Shown here in pieces: positions 48,792 through 57,205 of a stretch of 64,000 nt of DNA (the stretch's first letter is position 1; each line of letters begins with the position of its first letter). The notes beneath the pieces are model-generated. The model did not search any database and was not told the origin of the DNA. It saw only the letters and a program-made list of their open reading frames with translations. The DNA is from Hyphomicrobiales bacterium (GTDB lineage Bacteria; Pseudomonadota; Alphaproteobacteria; Rhizobiales; Rhizobiaceae): contig UEGR01000007.1 in the NCBI GenBank assembly GCA_900465685.1, forward strand, positions 434,001 through 498,000, read 5' to 3'. A program made the position numbers and the translations under genes.

Positions 48792-49897
48792 CAGTCTGTC
48801 CCTTTTTCGAGAATCACTGCTGCCCTGAGCCCATCGCTGCCGAAACGGGCGATGCGGTCGAAGATGTGGAATGGAACCGGCACATTGGCCGCATCGGCGA
48901 TGCTTTCGCCCTGTTCCTCTTCCACCCATGGGTCATGAATAAAGATGTGACGGCCATCCTCGCCATGGGCGAGCACCCAATGCGGTACTTTGTTGCCGAA
49001 CATGAGATAGCCGCTGATCAGAACGATCACCGACGCACCGCGCCGGAGCGCCGTGACGATGTCAAACAAGGTGAAGCCGCGATAATCCACCGGGATGCCA
49101 TAGGCTTCCGTGCGCTGGCGGAAATCGGTCTGTGCAAGCTGCATCACCCGGCGCTTTTTCTCCGAACGCACCGATTGCAGAAACAGCATGTCCTCAATGG
49201 AAACGATGATCGACGCCTTCAATCCATGCTCGTAACCCGCGACGGCAAGCCCAAAAGGTTCGCAGCCGCCCGGTCCAGACATCATGTAAATCGTGGTCGC
49301 GTCGCGCCACAGGCGAACTTCCAGCACCGGATCGAGTTGCACGCCGGGCTTGTGATAGGCGAGCGCCATCATCAGACAGGCCGCCCCGCAGGTGAAATCG
49401 GTCGTCTGCCGGTAATAGGGAAATGTCGTGATCGGAGGGATGCCGCCGCGCACCGTCTTTTCAAAACGCAGCGCGTCGGAATGATCGGCATAATAATCGA
49501 GATAGCGCCCGATTGGGCGATAACCGTTGCGCTTATAAAGCGCGATGGCCCGCGCATTATCCTCGCGCACTTCGAGCCGCAACAGCGGGCGGTCGTGCTC
49601 ATAGGCTGCCGTTTCAGCAGCCTGCAACAGAAGCCCGCCTATGCCTTTTGCACTCGCATCCGGATTGACGGCGATCGAATAGAGCCGCGCCATCGCCGTA
49701 CCGTGCCGGAAAAGGATCATCGCATAGCCGATGATCTTCCCATCGACTTCCGCAATGATCGTTTCAGCGGTGGGACGCGCGATCAAGGCGCGGAAGGAGC
49801 GTCGGGAAATGCGGTCTGCTTCAAAGCAGCGCTCTTCGATGCGCAATAACGCATCAATGTCGTCTGCCGTGGCCTTGCGCGTGGTTGCGCTTGTCAT
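48791..49897 (-). CDS. GNAT acetyltransferase fused to a C39-like cysteine peptidase
   Basis: The 368-residue fusion has a GNAT domain at 1-148 (acetyl-CoA loop NPDASAKGIGGLLLQAA, ARAIALYKRNGY) and a C39-like papain-fold domain at about 155-365. The peptidase has Cys170 in TDFTCGAACLMM, His306 in PHWVLAHG and Asp322 in FIHDPW, all in the right order. ATG 49897 was preferred to 49945. It is the first gene of a two-gene operon with the RimK-like ligase. Target and product are unknown. Confidence 0.88.
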   Translation of the reverse strand: MTSATTRKATADDIDALLRIEERCFEADRISRRSFRALIARPTAETIIAEVDGKIIGYAMILFRHGTAMARLYSIAVNPDASAKGIGGLLLQAAETAAYEHDRPLLRLEVREDNARAIALYKRNGYRPIGRYLDYYADHSDALRFEKTVRGGIPPITTFPYYRQTTDFTCGAACLMMALAYHKPGVQLDPVLEVRLWRDATTIYMMSGPGGCEPFGLAVAGYEHGLKASIIVSIEDMLFLQSVRSEKKRRVMQLAQTDFRQRTEAYGIPVDYRGFTLFDIVTALRRGASVIVLISGYLMFGNKVPHWVLAHGEDGRHIFIHDPWVEEEQGESIADAANVPVPFHIFDRIARFGSDGLRAAVILEKGTD

Positions 49898-50212
49898 CCC
49901 GTGGCCTTTGCAAGTGGACCTCAAAGGTCCGGTCGAATGTGCCAACCATTGGCATATTCGCTGGCAAAAACAAGCTCCCCGAGCATGGCAAAATTATGAG
50001 TGGCAACCGAGCGTTTTCGCAGCCCCAAAAACACAATAAATTCAATCTATGATTGTATATTCATGAATTACCCGTGTTAACCATTAATTAAGATGTTGGG
50101 CGATGAAGCGGCAAATCGAATTGACTCCGAAGTGTTTCAGATTTTAACGTTTCGTTAATAAACGAGTATCCGGCAAGGACCAGATCAAAGGTCCCCACCA
50201 AAGGCGTTGAGT
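49898..50212. promoter_or_regulatory. Divergent control region between the GNAT-C39 operon and the BTLCP gene
   Basis: This 315-base region separates divergent starts. It holds a perfect inverted repeat GGACCT-caa-AGGTCC at 49916-49930, immediately upstream of the GNAT-C39 start, and an AT-rich segment near 50030-50100. Promoter elements cannot be assigned firmly. Confidence 0.5.
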
Positions 50213-50836
50213 ATGTTTTGCGTAGTTCGCTCGACCAAGAAAATTATGGCAGCTGCTGCTTTCGCGGCTTCGGTGCTGATGACAGGCTTTGGCGCTGAGG
50301 CAGCCTCTGGCGACTTCATGCAGACCGGAAAGGTCACGTCCCAGCCGATCGGCCATTACGAATTCTGCAAGCGCGAAGCACAGGAATGCAATATCGCCAG
50401 CCGCGATACCAGCCCGTTGCAGCTTGGCCATGCCAACTGGCAGCGGATTGTCGAAGTCAATCTTTCGGTCAACGAACGCATCAAGCCGATGACCGATATG
50501 GAAATCTACGGCGTCGAGGAATATTGGGCTTATCCAACCACCGTCGGCGATTGCGAAGACTATGTGCTGCTCAAGCAGCGTGAGCTGCAAAAGGCTGGCG
50601 TTCCGATCACCGATCTTCTGATCACTGTCGTGCGCAAGCCGGATGGTGAAGGCCATGCCGTCCTGACCGTCCGCACTGATCGTGGTGACTTCGTCCTCGA
50701 CAATCTGACCGACGAAGTTCTGCGCTGGAACGAAACCGATTATACCTATCTGAAGCGTCAGGCCACGAACAATACCGGCCGCTGGGTCAGCATCGAAGCC
50801 CCGGACAACCTGCTGGTCGGCTCGGTTCGTCACTAA
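50213..50836 (+). CDS. Transglutaminase-like cysteine peptidase (BTLCP family)
   Basis: The 207-residue protein has a signal peptide (to about residue 31) and the bacterial transglutaminase-like catalytic triad: Cys114 in GDCEDYVLLK, His148 in EGHAVLTV, Asp163 in VLDNL. This is the PF06035/LapG-related fold. LapG cleaves a surface adhesin under c-di-GMP control, but stand-alone alphaproteobacterial members have no proven target. ATG 50213 was taken over a TTG at 50207. Confidence 0.9.
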   Translation: MFCVVRSTKKIMAAAAFAASVLMTGFGAEAASGDFMQTGKVTSQPIGHYEFCKREAQECNIASRDTSPLQLGHANWQRIVEVNLSVNERIKPMTDMEIYGVEEYWAYPTTVGDCEDYVLLKQRELQKAGVPITDLLITVVRKPDGEGHAVLTVRTDRGDFVLDNLTDEVLRWNETDYTYLKRQATNNTGRWVSIEAPDNLLVGSVRH

Positions 50837-51053
50837 ATCATAAGCTTCCAAAAATTGAATTCAGACCCGGAACATGCTAGACAGTCCGGGTCTAAAAAGG
50901 AGAGGCCGGTGCGGTTAGCCCGGCTCCCATATACAGCGTCTGGCATGATGCATGTATGGGTCCTGACCTTCGCGGTTCTGTTTGCAAACCCGTCGAGTCC
51001 CCTGACCTTCAACTCCGGAGCAATGGTGCGCCGGAGGATCAAGGGTTTGGACA

Positions 51054-51476
51054 ATGAAACAGCAAATCTCCGTTATCACACTTGGTGTCGCCGACTTGGC
51101 CCCTTCGCGTCGGTTCTACGTCGAAGGCTTCGGTTGGGTGCCGATTTTCGAGAATGAAGAGATCGTCTTCTATCAGATGAACGGTTTCGTGCTCGGCACC
51201 TTTCTCAGAACTTCGCTGGAAGCCGACATGAACCGGAGCGGCCTGTTACAGCCCGGCGCATTTTCGCTTGCCCATAATGTGGAGCAAAAATCCGATGTCG
51301 CGCCGCTGATGCACCGGCTGATAGAGGCCGGTGGAACGCTGCTGCGTGCTGCCGACGCGCCTCAACATGGCGGCTTTCGCGGCTATGTCGCTGACCCCGA
51401 CGACCGCGCCTGGGAAATTGCCTGGAACCCTGCCTGGCAGATCGACGAAAACGGTCTGGTGACCTTCGGACTTTAG
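51054..51476 (+). CDS. VOC-superfamily (glyoxalase-like) protein
   Basis: The 140-residue protein has two beta-alpha-beta-beta-beta units of the vicinal oxygen chelate fold: ISVITLGVADLAPSRRFYVEGFGW and GGFRGYVADPDDRAWEIAWNP. The substrate is unknown; relatives are dioxygenases or resistance proteins. It is a single gene with a weak ribosome site. Confidence 0.85.
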   Translation: MKQQISVITLGVADLAPSRRFYVEGFGWVPIFENEEIVFYQMNGFVLGTFLRTSLEADMNRSGLLQPGAFSLAHNVEQKSDVAPLMHRLIEAGGTLLRAADAPQHGGFRGYVADPDDRAWEIAWNPAWQIDENGLVTFGL

Positions 51477-51724
51477 CCCTGCGACGTAACCGAATCTGTT
51501 TAAAACCATCCCGGAGAGGCGAGTGGACTTGTCTCTGCGGGCTGCTCCGCGCTCATATGAGCGACGGAGTGCAAGGGGCAATTCCGCATCGCCACTATTT
51601 GCGCTATGATTTGATTCTGGCTGCTTCCACGCCTCCCCCCTCCAATCGGGAAAGCATTTTCCATGCAGGAAGTATCAATCATCGAACCGACTGTTCGAGC
51701 ATAGATGCATGAGGAGGGATTGCG

Positions 51725-51754
51725 ATGACCGCTCGCCACAGAAGGTCACAATGA
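51725..51754 (+). CDS. Nine-codon leader ORF coupled to the DnaB-like ATPase
   Basis: ATG 51725 follows a strong GAGGAGGG site and encodes MTARHRRSQ before a TGA at 51752-51754 that overlaps the start of the ATPase (TGATG). The main gene has only a modest site (AGAAGG) of its own, so re-initiation from this leader is plausible. Confidence 0.4.
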   Translation: MTARHRRSQ

Positions 51755-52470
51755 TGAAATTATCATCTCCCATTTATCACCTGAAACATCACGCGAAGCG
51801 CCTTTCACGCGATGCCCGAATTCCACTTCACGCCGCGCTGGACCAAGTGGCTGCGCAGGAGGGCTACAAAAGCTGGAGCATGCTCGCGCAGAAATCGTCG
51901 GCCTCCATGTCCGGCAAGGATCTGTATCAGAGCTTGCAAGCTGGCGATCTGGTTTTGATCGGTGCGCGTCCCGGCCATGGCAAAACACTGCTCAGTCTGG
52001 AGATTTTGATCGAAGCGATGAAGGATGGAAGGCGCGGTCTGTTCTTCTCGCTCGATTACAATGAGAAGGATGTGGCAAGCCGTTTCGATTATCTGGGTAC
52101 TCGTCCCACACTTTTCAGCGACCGTTTTGTCTTCGATTGTTCTGACGCGATCAGCGCCAGTTATGTTGCGGAGAAGTTGAACCGTGAACCGGCAGGCAGC
52201 TTTGCTGTTATCGATTATCTGCAAATCCTCGACCAAAAGCGCGACAAGCCGGAGCTTATGTTGCAGATCAATGCGCTCAAAGCTTTTGCCCGCGAGCATG
52301 CGATGACGATCATCTGCATTTCACAAATCGACAGGTCTTTCGATGCTGATGTCAAGGTCTGCCCGGACCTCGACGACGTTCGATTACCCAATCCGCTTGA
52401 TCTGTCGCTGTTCAATAAAACCTGCTTTCTCAACAACGGAACCTTGCGGCTCCAGCTCAACGGCAGTTGA
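51751..52470 (+). CDS. Orphan DnaB-like RecA-fold ATPase
   Basis: The 239-residue protein has a basic helical N-terminal part (residues 1-45) and a single RecA-fold core related to the DnaB helicase C-terminal domain. Walker A is GARPGHGKT (71-79), Walker B FAVIDYLQIL (151-160) and the sensor SQIDR (191-195). DnaB's later motifs are degenerate (DLDDVRLPNPLDLSLFNK), and the DnaB N-terminal domain is absent. It is not an obvious replicative helicase. Annotated relatives are simply called DNA helicase. Function unknown. Confidence 0.82.
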   Translation: MMKLSSPIYHLKHHAKRLSRDARIPLHAALDQVAAQEGYKSWSMLAQKSSASMSGKDLYQSLQAGDLVLIGARPGHGKTLLSLEILIEAMKDGRRGLFFSLDYNEKDVASRFDYLGTRPTLFSDRFVFDCSDAISASYVAEKLNREPAGSFAVIDYLQILDQKRDKPELMLQINALKAFAREHAMTIICISQIDRSFDADVKVCPDLDDVRLPNPLDLSLFNKTCFLNNGTLRLQLNGS

Positions 52471-52503
52471 GCGTCAGCGAAGGACTATCTGCGGCGTGAG
52501 CGA

Positions 52504-54036
52504 TCACGCCGCAGAAATCAACCGTTCCGCACCGATGCGATAGGAAATTGCGCCAGCCAAATGGATGCGGCTGACCTGATCCACGCCGTCGAGATCGGCC
52601 AGCGTGCGGGCAACTTTCAGGATCCGATGATAAGCCCGAGCGGAAAAGCGCATCTGCTCGCTGGCATCGCGCAACAGCTTCAATCCCGCCGCATCCGGTC
52701 GTGCCACATCCTCGATCAGCTTTGCCGAACAATGAGCATTCGTCATCGACGGATCGAAACCCAGCGCCGCGTAGCGGGCAGCCTGAACGGCCCTGGCACG
52801 GGCCACCCGTTGCGCCACGGTTTCGCTGCGCTCCGACTGCGCAGGCTGAATGAGGTCCAGCGCCGAGATGGCGGGCATGTCGACACGCAGGTCGATACGG
52901 TCCAGAAGCGGCCCGGAAATCCGCGCCTGATAATCCGTCTGGCAGCGCGGTCCCCGAGCGCAAGTGTGGCCGGGTTCACCTGCCATCCCGCAACGACATG
53001 GGTTCATGGCGGCAATCAGCTGAAAACGCGCCGGATAGCTGGTGCGATGATTGACGCGGGCGATCAGACATTCTCCCGTTTCCAACGGCTGGCGCAGTGA
53101 ATCCAGCACCTGTGGCGAGAATTCGGGAAACTCGTCGAGAAACAGCACGCCATTATGTGCGAGCGACACTTCGCCCGGCCGGGCGCGCAGGCCGCCACCG
53201 ACCATCGCCGCCATGGATGCCGAATGATGCGGCGATCGGAAGGGCCTGCGGTCGGAGAGTTTTCCACCTGCCAGCTCTCCAGCTATGGACGCGATCATGG
53301 ACACATCCAGCAATTCACGCGGAGACAGGCCCGGCAAGATCGATGGCAGGCGCTGCGCCAGCATCGACTTGCCCGAACCGGGAGGGCCGACGAGAAGCAG
53401 GTTATGATTACCCGCTGCAGCGATTTCCAGCGCGCGCTTTGCCGTTTCCTGCCCCTTGATATCCGCAAGGTCCAGCAGATTTTCGCTGGAAACGCGCATG
53501 GAGGGATCGGGCGGCGTCAGCACCTGCGTTCCACGAAAATGATTGGCAAGCGCGATCAGGCTGCGCGGTGCGAGAATGTCGATATTGGCACCAGCCCAGG
53601 CCGCTTCCGGCCCACAGGCATGTGGGCAGATAAGCCCCTTCTCTTCGCGATTGGCCCCGATGGCAGCAGGCAGAACACCCGCCACCGCTGTGATCGATCC
53701 GTCGAGCGACAGTTCACCCAGCACCAGATAGGATTGAATGGCGTCGGCGGGAATGGCGCCGATGGCCGCCATCAGCCCGACCGCGATCGGGAGATCGTAA
53801 TGCGACCCTTCCTTCGGCAAATCGGCAGGCGCCAGATTGACCGTGACACGCTTGGTGGGCATGGACAGCCCGGATGCGTGCAAGGCTGCCTGTACACGTT
53901 CGCGGCTTTCCGCCACCGCCTTGTCGGGCAGGCCGACAATCGAGATGCCCATCTTGCCCGGAGCAACCATGACCTGCACATCGACAGGCACTGCTTCTAT
54001 GCCCTGAAAGGCAACTGTTCCAACCCGCGCGACCAT
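52504..54036 (-). CDS. comM: YifB/ComM-type Mg-chelatase-like AAA ATPase
   Basis: The 510-residue protein has an N-terminal Lon-like domain (MVARVGTVAFQGIEAVPVDVQV), an AAA core with Walker A GPPGSGKS, Walker B LFLDEFPEF and a zinc-type cluster CRCG...C...C. ComM is a helicase that drives branch migration during natural transformation in other bacteria; competence has not been shown here. ATG 54036 was preferred to 54060. It converges with the DnaB-like ATPase, 33 bases apart. Confidence 0.9.
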   Translation of the reverse strand: MVARVGTVAFQGIEAVPVDVQVMVAPGKMGISIVGLPDKAVAESRERVQAALHASGLSMPTKRVTVNLAPADLPKEGSHYDLPIAVGLMAAIGAIPADAIQSYLVLGELSLDGSITAVAGVLPAAIGANREEKGLICPHACGPEAAWAGANIDILAPRSLIALANHFRGTQVLTPPDPSMRVSSENLLDLADIKGQETAKRALEIAAAGNHNLLLVGPPGSGKSMLAQRLPSILPGLSPRELLDVSMIASIAGELAGGKLSDRRPFRSPHHSASMAAMVGGGLRARPGEVSLAHNGVLFLDEFPEFSPQVLDSLRQPLETGECLIARVNHRTSYPARFQLIAAMNPCRCGMAGEPGHTCARGPRCQTDYQARISGPLLDRIDLRVDMPAISALDLIQPAQSERSETVAQRVARARAVQAARYAALGFDPSMTNAHCSAKLIEDVARPDAAGLKLLRDASEQMRFSARAYHRILKVARTLADLDGVDQVSRIHLAGAISYRIGAERLISAA

Positions 54037-54074
54037 AAGCCCCCACTCGCCACGCAGCACATCCCTAAAGTGAG

Positions 54075-54111
54075 AAAATGCTTAAATACAACCAGAGGAT
54101 TTAAGCATTTT
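54075..54111. terminator. Terminator between comM and the autotransporter
   Basis: AAAATGCTTAAAT and ATTTAAGCATTTT form a perfect 13-pair stem around an 11-base loop. The autotransporter is transcribed toward it. A second role may be to insulate comM. Confidence 0.75.
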
Positions 54112-54157
54112 TCCCGAAACAGATCAAGAACGTCGTATGGCGGTTGAGGGCTGGAAT

Positions 54158-56899
54158 TTACCAGGAAACGCGCGCACCTATGCGACCTGAGAGAAGCCTG
54201 AAGCGCTCACCGCCAAGATTGAACTCATAGGATGCATTGGCATAGAGCGAGGTATTGTCGGCAACCTTGGTCGTGAAACCGGCACCGAGTTCCAGGCTGG
54301 TTTCTTCCCAGGACGGGCGAAGCCGGTCATTGTTGAAGTAGATCGTATCGCTCGCCTTGAACTGGTGCCAGACATTGGCCAGCACGAACGGATTGAACGG
54401 CCGTTCGTTGATGGTGTAATTGCCTTGCAGGCGCGCACCGACACGGCCGGTCCATGAGTCGTTATTGTCATAGCTGATGGTGCCGCCGGGATCGGTTGCA
54501 TCATCGAAATTCTGATACTGCCAATAAATCTGCGCCTGCGGTTCGATCACCCATTTGTCGGTGATCGAGAACTTCTTGCCCGCTTCCAGAGAAGCCGACC
54601 ATTCCTTGCCGTGGAAGCTAGAACTGTAATTCGCCACAGATTCCGTATCGATGCTAAGCCAGGAGTGCATGACGATGGCGTCAATATAGGCCTCGTCTTC
54701 CCAGGTATGGGTCCAGTAGGCGCCGAGACTGTAGGCATCGACATCGATATTACCGATCTCGATATTATTGCCGTAGATGTTTCTGGCGCGCATGTCGCCC
54801 CAGCCGCGCGCATAGCTGGCCATGAGACCGAACGTATCGAGCTGACCATTATCATGTTCGGCGCGATAGACCGGCACGCCGAACTGCATGCCCCACTGGT
54901 TACCCTTATAGCGCTGATCGGCAAATGTGCTCAGGTTCTGGCGATACTGATCGCCGAACACGCGCGCCCAGATGATGTGCTTGTTTGCCTCATCACCGAA
55001 CCAGGACTGTTCGCCATGGCGTTCGTGGAACGTGCCGAGAGCCACGCGCAGGAGGCCGCGCACGACGGTGGGCGTTGCGCCGAGGATCGGAACTTCAGGA
55101 CGAACCAGCGTGACGCTGCCACCATCGTCGCCGTCACCCGATCCACCTCCGGTGCCGCCTCCAGTTCCACCACCGGAACCTCCGCCAGTCCCGCCACCCG
55201 TGCCGCCGCCTGATCCTCCACCGGAGGAACCGCCGCCGGTATTGCCATCGCCGTCGCCATCACCTTCATCAGGTCCCGGCAACAACCAGATCGGCAGATC
55301 CGGATTGCTGGTGTCGATGCCGGAGAAGTTGTTGCGCAGATACCAGTTGTTCTCCGTGCCAGCCGTCACGCCGCCTTGCACCAGCATATATTCGTAAATA
55401 CCGGCAGAAGCGCGCTGCGCCAGATTAAACGTACCCTCGCCGGTGGTCGCTCCATTAACGGCCTCCACCACGAGAATGCCGTTCTGCTGGGTCTCTGCAC
55501 CCGTCCCTCCAACATTGGTGATCACGATACCGGTTGAACCGGTCGTCGTGCCGCCCGAAATAACCAGCTTGTCGGACGGCGCATTGTCGCTGGCCAGAAC
55601 CGTATTCAGCCAGAGCTGGCCGGAATTGCCCTGATAATTGCCGACGATGGTGAGGCTGTCCGACGTGGAATTGGAGCCATTGGTGAGATCGATAATGCCA
55701 GCATTCACCACCTGCGTGAGACTGCCGCTCACTGCGGGGCTAATGGTCCATGTGCCGCTGCCTGCGCGCAGATAGCTGGTCGAATCGATGGTGAGCGTGC
55801 CGGTCGAAGTGCCGCTGTCGCCGAGCGTCAGATTGCTGTTCATCGTCAGCTCGGACGCGCTCTGGAGCGCAATAAGCTCCCAGTTGATCAGGCGCTGCGG
55901 ATTGCTGCCTTTGGTGTTCTGCCAGACCAGCTGATCTGTGCCGAGCCCGCCATTGATCTGGATGCCTTTCAGCTGGGTATCCGTCAGCCCCTGAAACACG
56001 GCGACGTCATTTTCCGTGCCCATATCGATGCCGCCGATCAGACCGCCGGTCCACAGCATATAGTCGGCGCCCGCGCCCGCCATCAGTGAGCCGGTAACTT
56101 CACCGCCGGACAGAAGGAAGACGTCGTTGCCGGCGTCCTGATTCACTGTTGCGCTGACACGACCGCCGCGCATGTCGAAAATATCGTCGCCGGAGCCTTG
56201 CGAAACGCTGCCGTTTATCTGGCCGGGATCGTAATTGATGATCGTGTCATTGCCGGAACCGAGCGCAATCGTGCTCTGGATCGTGCCGTAATTCTGCACA
56301 TAGGTCTGGCTGGCGCCATTGACGAAAATGCCATTGTTGAGCGAAGCGCCAGTGGTGTTGGTGATATTGGTCGCACCATCGCCATTGATGGTGACGCCAT
56401 TGTTCAGCGTACCGTCATTGGTGATATTATTGGTGCTGTTGCCGGTGAAGCTGAAAACCGAATTGATATGCGAATTGACGTAATTATGGACCGTATAGGT
56501 GCCGTTGCCGCTGATCGTCAGGCCACCATTGATCGTGGCGCGATTGTCGAAAACGAGGCTGGTCGCATCGGTTATGACCGCGCTCTGCATATTTCCCGAA
56601 TTGTCGACGGTTAGCGCACCCATGCTGCTGGCCGTGAACGGACCATTCAGATTGGTGTTCTGCTGGATCACGACATCAAGGCTGCCAAGCCCGCTGGTGC
56701 TGAACCCGTTCGGATTGCCGTTACAGATGACAGTATCGCCGGAAGCCGGAGATGCAGGCGTACAATCGGCCAGCGCGGTCTCTGTATAGGGAAAGAGAAG
56801 AAGAACCCCGATGACGGGTATGGGCATTTTAAACTGAGGTGCGGTTAAGCGCAGTGATGGAAAGGCGCGACTTTTTCTGTTCTCAGTCGAATTACGCAT
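54158..56899 (-). CDS. Classical autotransporter
   Basis: The 913-residue protein has an extended signal peptide (cleavage near ALADC), a passenger of about 500 residues rich in Asn, Gly and Thr beta-repeats, a glycine/serine-rich hinge (545-588) and a C-terminal beta-barrel (about 620-913) that ends in RIGARVSW. The passenger includes five RTX-like repeats (214-304). Brucella autotransporters are adhesins; the ligand here is unknown. ATG 56899 was selected because AGGGGA precedes it; the frame begins at 56977. Confidence 0.92.
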   Translation of the reverse strand: MRNSTENRKSRAFPSLRLTAPQFKMPIPVIGVLLLFPYTETALADCTPASPASGDTVICNGNPNGFSTSGLGSLDVVIQQNTNLNGPFTASSMGALTVDNSGNMQSAVITDATSLVFDNRATINGGLTISGNGTYTVHNYVNSHINSVFSFTGNSTNNITNDGTLNNGVTINGDGATNITNTTGASLNNGIFVNGASQTYVQNYGTIQSTIALGSGNDTIINYDPGQINGSVSQGSGDDIFDMRGGRVSATVNQDAGNDVFLLSGGEVTGSLMAGAGADYMLWTGGLIGGIDMGTENDVAVFQGLTDTQLKGIQINGGLGTDQLVWQNTKGSNPQRLINWELIALQSASELTMNSNLTLGDSGTSTGTLTIDSTSYLRAGSGTWTISPAVSGSLTQVVNAGIIDLTNGSNSTSDSLTIVGNYQGNSGQLWLNTVLASDNAPSDKLVISGGTTTGSTGIVITNVGGTGAETQQNGILVVEAVNGATTGEGTFNLAQRASAGIYEYMLVQGGVTAGTENNWYLRNNFSGIDTSNPDLPIWLLPGPDEGDGDGDGNTGGGSSGGGSGGGTGGGTGGGSGGGTGGGTGGGSGDGDDGGSVTLVRPEVPILGATPTVVRGLLRVALGTFHERHGEQSWFGDEANKHIIWARVFGDQYRQNLSTFADQRYKGNQWGMQFGVPVYRAEHDNGQLDTFGLMASYARGWGDMRARNIYGNNIEIGNIDVDAYSLGAYWTHTWEDEAYIDAIVMHSWLSIDTESVANYSSSFHGKEWSASLEAGKKFSITDKWVIEPQAQIYWQYQNFDDATDPGGTISYDNNDSWTGRVGARLQGNYTINERPFNPFVLANVWHQFKASDTIYFNNDRLRPSWEETSLELGAGFTTKVADNTSLYANASYEFNLGGERFRLLSGRIGARVSW
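55133..55262 (-). repeat. Glycine-rich hinge with short tandem repeats in the autotransporter
   Basis: The encoded segment is a chain of GGG-S/T units (GGGSSGGGSGGGTGGG...), with a DNA repeat of 9-12 bases. Slippage could change the hinge length. The run remains in frame. Confidence 0.7.
55988..56260 (-). repeat. Five RTX-like repeats in the autotransporter passenger
   Basis: GSGNDT (214), GSGDDIF (235), DAGNDVF (255), GAGADYM (275) and GTENDVA (294) recur every 19-21 residues. They resemble the Gly-x-Gly-x-Asp calcium sites of RTX toxins but with a period of 20 instead of nine. Confidence 0.65.
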
Positions 56900-57205
56900 T
56901 AAAATCCCCTCAACACTATCCGACAAATCACTGAATATTTCGAATTCTGCATTAAAGAGCGGGATTGGCAATAACATAAATTAGATGAATCTAACTTTAT
57001 CAGATAGTGTTGCCCAAACTGACGTCTGAGACAGAAGCGACATGTTTCATTTTGGTTTTGCAAGTTTTCTCAATGGTATAATCATAATAAGCGATTATCT
57101 GACTAACAAGAAACGGGCTCCCATTGCTGGAAGCCCGTTTCTCAATACTGATAGATTTTGAGCTAAAACAACCTTGCCCCGAATGAACCGGGCACGCGCG
57201 CGCTT
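56900..57205. promoter_or_regulatory. Autotransporter promoter region and gshB 3' flank
   Basis: This 306-base AT-rich region carries AGGGGA next to the autotransporter start, the gshB terminator at 57110-57141 and no supported gene. No consensus promoter was found. Confidence 0.5.
57110..57141 (-). terminator. Terminator hairpin after gshB
   Basis: GAAACGGGCT and AGCCCGTTTC pair around a 12-base loop; the T run (TTTCTTG) is modest. Confidence 0.65.

Noticed and set aside
50855-51157. 100-codon plus-strand frame before the VOC gene
   Set aside because: It overlaps the VOC start in another frame and has no ribosome site or domain.
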